Source of the DNA: an uncultured Flavobacteriaceae bacterium
GTDB lineage: Bacteria; Bacteroidota; Bacteroidia; Flavobacteriales; Flavobacteriaceae
Direction: 5' to 3'
Length of the DNA stretch: 64,000 nt
NCBI GenBank assembly: GCA_947500525.1
Contig: CANMSH010000001.1
Coordinates: forward strand, 186,001 to 250,000
Under the pieces are notes generated by a model. The model saw only the letters and a list, made by a program, of their open reading frames with translations. It was not told the origin of the DNA and did not search any database. Position numbers and translations under genes: made by a program. This document shows positions 60,260 through 64,000 of the stretch, in pieces. Position 1 is the first letter of the stretch; each line of letters begins with the position of its first letter.

Positions 60260-61162
60260 ATGCAAGCTAAAACTAAAGCGTACCTGGCAGCGTTTTTAGT
60301 TGCACTCATTTACGGAATTAATTACACGATTGCCAAAGAGGTAATGCCTACGTACATAAAACCATTTGGACTTATTTTATTGCGAGTTCTAGGTGCTACA
60401 ATTCTATTTTGGGGATTAAGTTTTTTTATGAAGAAACGAAAAATTGAAAGATCTGATTTTTTGAGAATTTTCCTCGCTGCAATTTTTGGTGTTTATATCA
60501 ATATGCTCGCATTTTTTAAAGGATTAAGCCTCACTAGCCCTATAAATGCTTCGGTTATAATGGTGAACACTCCTATTATTGTATTGGTGCTCTCTACTAT
60601 TATTTTGAAAGAAAAAATAACACTTATAAAGGTTTCCGGTATATTCATTGGCTTATCGGGAGCGATTCTCTTAATCGTTTATGGTAAAAGCATTACTCCC
60701 GGAGATCATCCATTATACGGAAACATACTCGTCTTTATAAACGCCATCTGCTATGGTCTTTATTTGATCATTGTTAAAAAATTAACGCAAAAATATGATG
60801 TAATTACATTGGTGAAATGGCTCTATCTTTTTGGATTAATTCTAGTGATACCATTTGGGTGGAGCGAAGTACAAGAAATACAATGGCACAATATTCCTTC
60901 AAATATCTATTTAAACATTGCTTTTGTGCTTGTGTTTACTACCTTTTTCGCTTACTTATTGAATATTATTGCACTAAAAAATTTAAAACCAACTACTTTA
61001 AGTGCATTTATTTATCTACAACCTCTTATTGCTACAGTGTACGCACTTCTAACGAACAACGACAGTTTAAATACTATTAAAATCGTAGCAGCAATTCTTA
61101 TATTTCTTGGAGTGTATTTAGTAACAAAGAGCAATACGAAACCCATACCATCGTCGAATTGA
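60260..61162 (+). CDS. EamA/DMT-family transporter
   Basis: 300 residues with ten helices in two EamA repeats. YLAAFLVALIYGINYTIAKEVMP opens repeat 1, and FINAICYGLYLIIVKKL repeat 2. The closing AAILIFLGVYLVTKSN is typical. Substrate unknown. It is a different paralogue from the one at 31406-32323. 33 nt after the rhodanese lipoprotein gene, so it may share its transcript. Confidence 0.85.
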   Translation: MQAKTKAYLAAFLVALIYGINYTIAKEVMPTYIKPFGLILLRVLGATILFWGLSFFMKKRKIERSDFLRIFLAAIFGVYINMLAFFKGLSLTSPINASVIMVNTPIIVLVLSTIILKEKITLIKVSGIFIGLSGAILLIVYGKSITPGDHPLYGNILVFINAICYGLYLIIVKKLTQKYDVITLVKWLYLFGLILVIPFGWSEVQEIQWHNIPSNIYLNIAFVLVFTTFFAYLLNIIALKNLKPTTLSAFIYLQPLIATVYALLTNNDSLNTIKIVAAILIFLGVYLVTKSNTKPIPSSN

Positions 61163-61204
61163 CTTTAAGAGTACCTTGCGTCGTTCACTCTTTTAGAATT
61201 TATG

Positions 61205-61212
61205 TAACTTTG
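61205..61212 (+). promoter_or_regulatory. -7 box for yicC
   Basis: TAACTTTG, an exact TAnnTTTG match with the same core as the ahcY box, 21 nt before the ATG at 61234. The nearest TTG is 26 nt upstream. Confidence 0.45.
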
Positions 61213-61233
61213 CGTATATATTATTGAATATAC

Positions 61234-62091
61234 ATGATACAATCAATGACTGGCTATGGTAAAGCCATAGTTCAATTACCTCAAAAAAAAGTAACAATTG
61301 AAATCAAATCTTTAAACAGTAAAAATTTAGATTTGAATGTTAGAATTCCCTCAGCATATAAAGAAAAAGAATTAGTTATTCGAAAAAATTTATCGAAACA
61401 CTTAGTACGAGGGAAAGTTGAATTTTCTATCTATGTAGAAGTTACTGGTGAGGAGACTACAACAGTCATTAATAAAGCAGTAGTGAACAATTATATAGAT
61501 CAATTAAGAGGTATTGCTGTTACCTCTGCCGAGAATACACTAGAAATTGCCATGCGCTTACCAGATGCCCTAAAGGTAGAAAAAGCTGAATTAGATGAAA
61601 AAGAATGGTTATTAATTGAAGCCGGTATTGAAGAAGCCATTGCAAAAATTGTAACCTATCGCTTAGATGAAGGAAAAGCACTAGAAAATGATTTTGATGA
61701 TAGAATCAATACAATTCAAAAATTAGCAAATGATGTTATCTCAATAGATACAGAACGAATGATATATGTACGTGAAAAATTATACAAAGCGGTGAGTGAT
61801 TTAAAAGTAGACGTAGATCAAAATAGGTTTGAACAAGAACTCATGTACTATTTAGAAAAATTAGATATTACGGAAGAAAAAGTACGTTTAAATAATCATT
61901 TGGATTATTTTTCAAAAGAATTAAAAGGAGATCATTCTAATGGGAAAAAATTAGGATTTATCTCTCAAGAAATTGGACGAGAAATTAATACATTAGGCTC
62001 TAAATCAAATTTTGCGCCAATGCAAAAGGTGGTCGTTCAAATGAAAGATGAACTCGAAAAGATAAAAGAACAATTATTGAACGTTTTATAA
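61234..62091 (+). CDS. yicC: YicC-family endoribonuclease
   Basis: 285 residues. MIQSMTGYGKA, the signature SLNSKNLDLNVRIP, VRGKVEFSIYVE and the C-terminal GKKLGFISQEIGREINTLGSKSNFAPMQKVVVQMKDELEKIKEQLLNV match YicC, now known as an endoribonuclease. It heads a cluster with gmk and nadD as in many bacteria, but a terminator hairpin separates it from gmk. Confidence 0.93.
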   Translation: MIQSMTGYGKAIVQLPQKKVTIEIKSLNSKNLDLNVRIPSAYKEKELVIRKNLSKHLVRGKVEFSIYVEVTGEETTTVINKAVVNNYIDQLRGIAVTSAENTLEIAMRLPDALKVEKAELDEKEWLLIEAGIEEAIAKIVTYRLDEGKALENDFDDRINTIQKLANDVISIDTERMIYVREKLYKAVSDLKVDVDQNRFEQELMYYLEKLDITEEKVRLNNHLDYFSKELKGDHSNGKKLGFISQEIGREINTLGSKSNFAPMQKVVVQMKDELEKIKEQLLNVL

Positions 62092-62128
62092 GTAATTTCG
62101 TTAATGAGACAGCTGATTTCAAGGCATT

Positions 62129-62154
62129 AAAAACAAACCAATCGGTTTGTTTTT
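62129..62154 (+). terminator. Terminator or attenuator between yicC and gmk
   Basis: Perfect 11-bp stem AAAAACAAACC/GGTTTGTTTTT with loop AATC; the right arm ends in T5. It lies 37 nt after the yicC stop. Confidence 0.75.
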
Positions 62155-62232
62155 ACAGTTAATCAAATGATAATCAGTGGCTCAAATAGCAACAAAATAA
62201 AAAAAAAGACCAATTAGTATTTTTACAGCACA

Positions 62233-62847
62233 ATGACATCAAACACCAAATTAGGCAATAAAAAGGGGAAATTAATTGTGTTTTCGGCGCCTTCGGGCTC
62301 TGGTAAGACCACTATTGTACGCCATTTATTAGGCATTGCGTATTTAAATTTAGAGTTTTCTATTTCGGCAACTTCTCGAGAAAAAAGAGGAGAAGAAATA
62401 GATGGTAAAGACTACTATTACCTTTCTACAAAAGAATTCAAATCGCACATTAAAAACGACGATTTTTTAGAATGGGAAGAAGTATATCGTGATAACTTTT
62501 ATGGTACCTTAAAAACTGAAGTTGAACGTATTTGGGCTTTAGGGAAACATGTTATTTTTGATATTGATGTGGTAGGTGGTTTACGTATTAAGAAAAAATT
62601 TCCGGAAGAAACCTTGGCCGTTTTTGTAAAACCACCTAGTGTTGATGAATTGAAAATTCGCTTAAAAAAGCGAAAAACTGAAAGTGAAGACAAAATCAAT
62701 ATGCGTATTGCAAAAGCGTCGATCGAATTGGCCACAGCTCCTCAATTTGACAAAATCATCAAAAATTATGATTTAGAAGTTGCACTTGAAGAAGCCGAAA
62801 CACTCGTAGCTGACTTTGTAGGAGAGACTAAAAAAGAAACAACATGA
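62233..62847 (+). CDS. gmk: Guanylate kinase
   Basis: 204 residues. P-loop GKLIVFSAPSGSGKTTIVRHLL, GMP-binding SATSREKRGEEIDGKDYYYLS, FLEWEEVYRDNFYGTLK and lid KRKTESEDKINMRIAKASIEL. It phosphorylates GMP to GDP. The stop overlaps the nadD start as ATGA. Confidence 0.97.
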   Translation: MTSNTKLGNKKGKLIVFSAPSGSGKTTIVRHLLGIAYLNLEFSISATSREKRGEEIDGKDYYYLSTKEFKSHIKNDDFLEWEEVYRDNFYGTLKTEVERIWALGKHVIFDIDVVGGLRIKKKFPEETLAVFVKPPSVDELKIRLKKRKTESEDKINMRIAKASIELATAPQFDKIIKNYDLEVALEEAETLVADFVGETKKETT

Positions 62848-63428
62848 ATATAGGCTTGTATTTCGGTACATTTAACCCGATTCATGTGGGGCATTTAGCC
62901 ATTGCCAATCATATGGTTGAGTTTTCTGATTTAGATGAAATTTGGATGGTAGTCACGCCTCATAACCCATTTAAAAAGAAATCTTCATTATTGGCAGATA
63001 ATCATCGTTTGCAATTGGTACAGATAGCAACAGACGATTATCCAAAGCTCAAAGCATCGAATATTGAGTTCAAATTACCGCAGCCTAATTATACCGTGCA
63101 TACCCTAGCCCATATCTCAGAGAAGTATCCCGAGCATCAGTTTAACCTGATTATGGGTCAAGACAATTTGAGTTCGTTTCATAAGTGGAAAAATTATGAA
63201 GTGATTTTAGAGAATCATCAGGTGTATGTGTATCCGAGAAAACATGAAGACAGTGTTCAAAAAACACAGTTTGATGACCACCAAAAAATACATCAAATAG
63301 CTGCACCCATAATGGAAATTTCATCCACATTTATCCGTAAAGGTATTGCCGATAAAAAAAATATGCAGGCACTCTTGCCATGTAAGGTGTGGCACTATAT
63401 AGATGAGATGAATTTTTATAAGAGTTAG
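62844..63428 (+). CDS. nadD: Nicotinate-nucleotide adenylyltransferase
   Basis: 194 residues. GLYFGTFNPIHVGHLAIAN contains the HxGH motif, WMVVTPHNPFKKKSSLL and IMGQDNLSSFHKWKNYE follow, and ISSTFIRKGI is the closing ISSTxIR motif. It adenylates nicotinate mononucleotide in NAD synthesis. Together with two NadR-like kinases it gives this window several NAD genes. Confidence 0.95.
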   Translation: MNIGLYFGTFNPIHVGHLAIANHMVEFSDLDEIWMVVTPHNPFKKKSSLLADNHRLQLVQIATDDYPKLKASNIEFKLPQPNYTVHTLAHISEKYPEHQFNLIMGQDNLSSFHKWKNYEVILENHQVYVYPRKHEDSVQKTQFDDHQKIHQIAAPIMEISSTFIRKGIADKKNMQALLPCKVWHYIDEMNFYKS

Positions 63429-63539
63429 TTTTTATCAAGTCACCTTAAAGTTATTCTTTCTTTCAGTTTTAGAAATTGTTCAATTTAGTTTTTATCACAT
63501 TTTGGGTATTCTGTATTCAACAAACTAAAATTTACATTG

Positions 63540-63547
63540 TATATTTG
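63540..63547 (+). promoter_or_regulatory. -7 box for the M23 peptidase gene
   Basis: TATATTTG, exact TAnnTTTG match, 12 nt before the ATG at 63560; no good -33 element. The rest of the 131-nt gap after nadD shows nothing further. Confidence 0.5.
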
Positions 63548-63559
63548 TTTCAATAGGAA

Positions 63560-64000
63560 ATGGCACAAAAAAACAAACAAAAAAATAGACTCAAAGAAAA
63601 ACTAACCTTTAAATATAGGTTGGTCGTTTTAAATGAAGACACGTTTGAGGAGCGTTTTTCATTCAAGTTAAACCGCTTAAACGTATTCGTTTTTGGTAGT
63701 GTTTCTGCCATACTTTTGGTAGGTCTCACCGCCTTTTTAATTGCCTTTACACCTTTACGTGAATATATCCCGGGTTATTCGTCTTCAAAACTAAAAAAGC
63801 AAGCATCAGATTTGGTCTATAAAGTAGACTCCTTAGAACAACAATTAACGGTAAACGATGTGTATATTCAAAACATACGCAAAGTACTCACCGGCAAAAT
63901 TAAAGATATGACCGTGAACAAAGATTCTATTGCTGAACAATTGCGTATAGAAGATGTAGACCTGCAGCCTACGCCTATCGATTCTGCATTTAGGCAGCAA
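63560..64000 (+). CDS. M23-type murein peptidase, N-terminal part (runs off window)
   Basis: 147 codons visible. A basic start (MAQKNKQKNRLKEKLTFKYR), LVVLNEDTFEERFSFKLNRLNVFVFG, one transmembrane helix (VSAILLVGLTAFLIAFTPL) and then REYIPGYSSSKLKKQASDLVYKVDSLEQQL, a coiled-coil. This is the conserved N-terminus of flavobacterial M23 metallopeptidases; the catalytic LytM domain would lie beyond 64000. Likely inner-membrane anchored and acting on peptidoglycan. Confidence 0.8.
   Translation, partial: MAQKNKQKNRLKEKLTFKYRLVVLNEDTFEERFSFKLNRLNVFVFGSVSAILLVGLTAFLIAFTPLREYIPGYSSSKLKKQASDLVYKVDSLEQQLTVNDVYIQNIRKVLTGKIKDMTVNKDSIAEQLRIEDVDLQPTPIDSAFRQQ

Overview
The window is AT-rich, densely coded chromosomal DNA from a member of the Bacteroidetes, almost certainly a marine-type Flavobacteriaceae. 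The evidence is the promoter grammar (TAnnTTTG -7 boxes, sometimes with a TTG about 19 nt upstream, and A-rich leaders instead of Shine-Dalgarno sites), an OmpA protein with thrombospondin type 3 repeats, LytS/LytTR signalling, the mevalonate route with a GGGP-synthase-like PcrB, and several flavobacterial families (CotH, LptC, the OMP next to coaX, DUF6428). No insertion sequence, prophage, CRISPR array or rRNA operon was seen.

Layout. 1-3.5 kb (- strand): a run pcrB, thiamine-binding-like protein, pnuC, NadR-like kinase, ArfB start, with a BLUF photosensor upstream and a phosphopantetheinyl transferase. 3.5-9.8 kb: ahcY, a universal stress protein, tRNA-Ala(GGC), a secreted beta-helix protein, an ATP-grasp remnant and a CotH lipoprotein. 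9.8-31.4 kb (mostly - strand): AddB-like nuclease and hydrolase, OmpA, a long envelope run (coaX, OMP, two tandem TPR paralogues, lptC, small membrane protein, M24 peptidase, CorC-like protein, PpiD), tRNA-Phe(GAA), an RsuA/RluB pseudouridine synthase, a nitrilase, and isoprenoid genes (UbiA, mevalonate kinase, mvaD). 31.4-37 kb: transporter, LytTR/LytS pair, small membrane proteins, a carboxypeptidase-regulatory-domain protein.

37.4-40.8 kb is a compact arsenic-resistance operon: arsR, ArsN/Pat-like acetyltransferase, an unrecognised membrane protein, DUF6428, arsenate reductase and an aquaglyceroporin. There is no ArsB or Acr3, so arsenite would leave by facilitated diffusion through the channel (AqpS-type logic). 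Three of the six proteins end in Cys-Cys.

40.8-61 kb: sugar and LPS genes (galE, DegT aminotransferase, waaA), then a mixed sulfur and molybdenum-cofactor neighbourhood: Crp/Fnr regulator, split YeeE/YedE transporter, moaA-moeA-moaC-mobA-DUF1835-moeB-membrane MutS-like ATPase on +, moaD and moaE on -, a SulP transporter, a persulfide-dioxygenase-rhodanese fusion and a rhodanese lipoprotein. Two promoters here (yeeE pair and dioxygenase fusion) carry a CRP-type site at exactly the same distance from the -7 box, suggesting one sulfur regulon run by the adjacent Crp/Fnr protein. 61-64 kb: yicC, gmk, nadD and the start of an M23 peptidase.

Every intergenic gap is shorter than 300 bases. Product calls come from motif recognition by eye; no database search was run.
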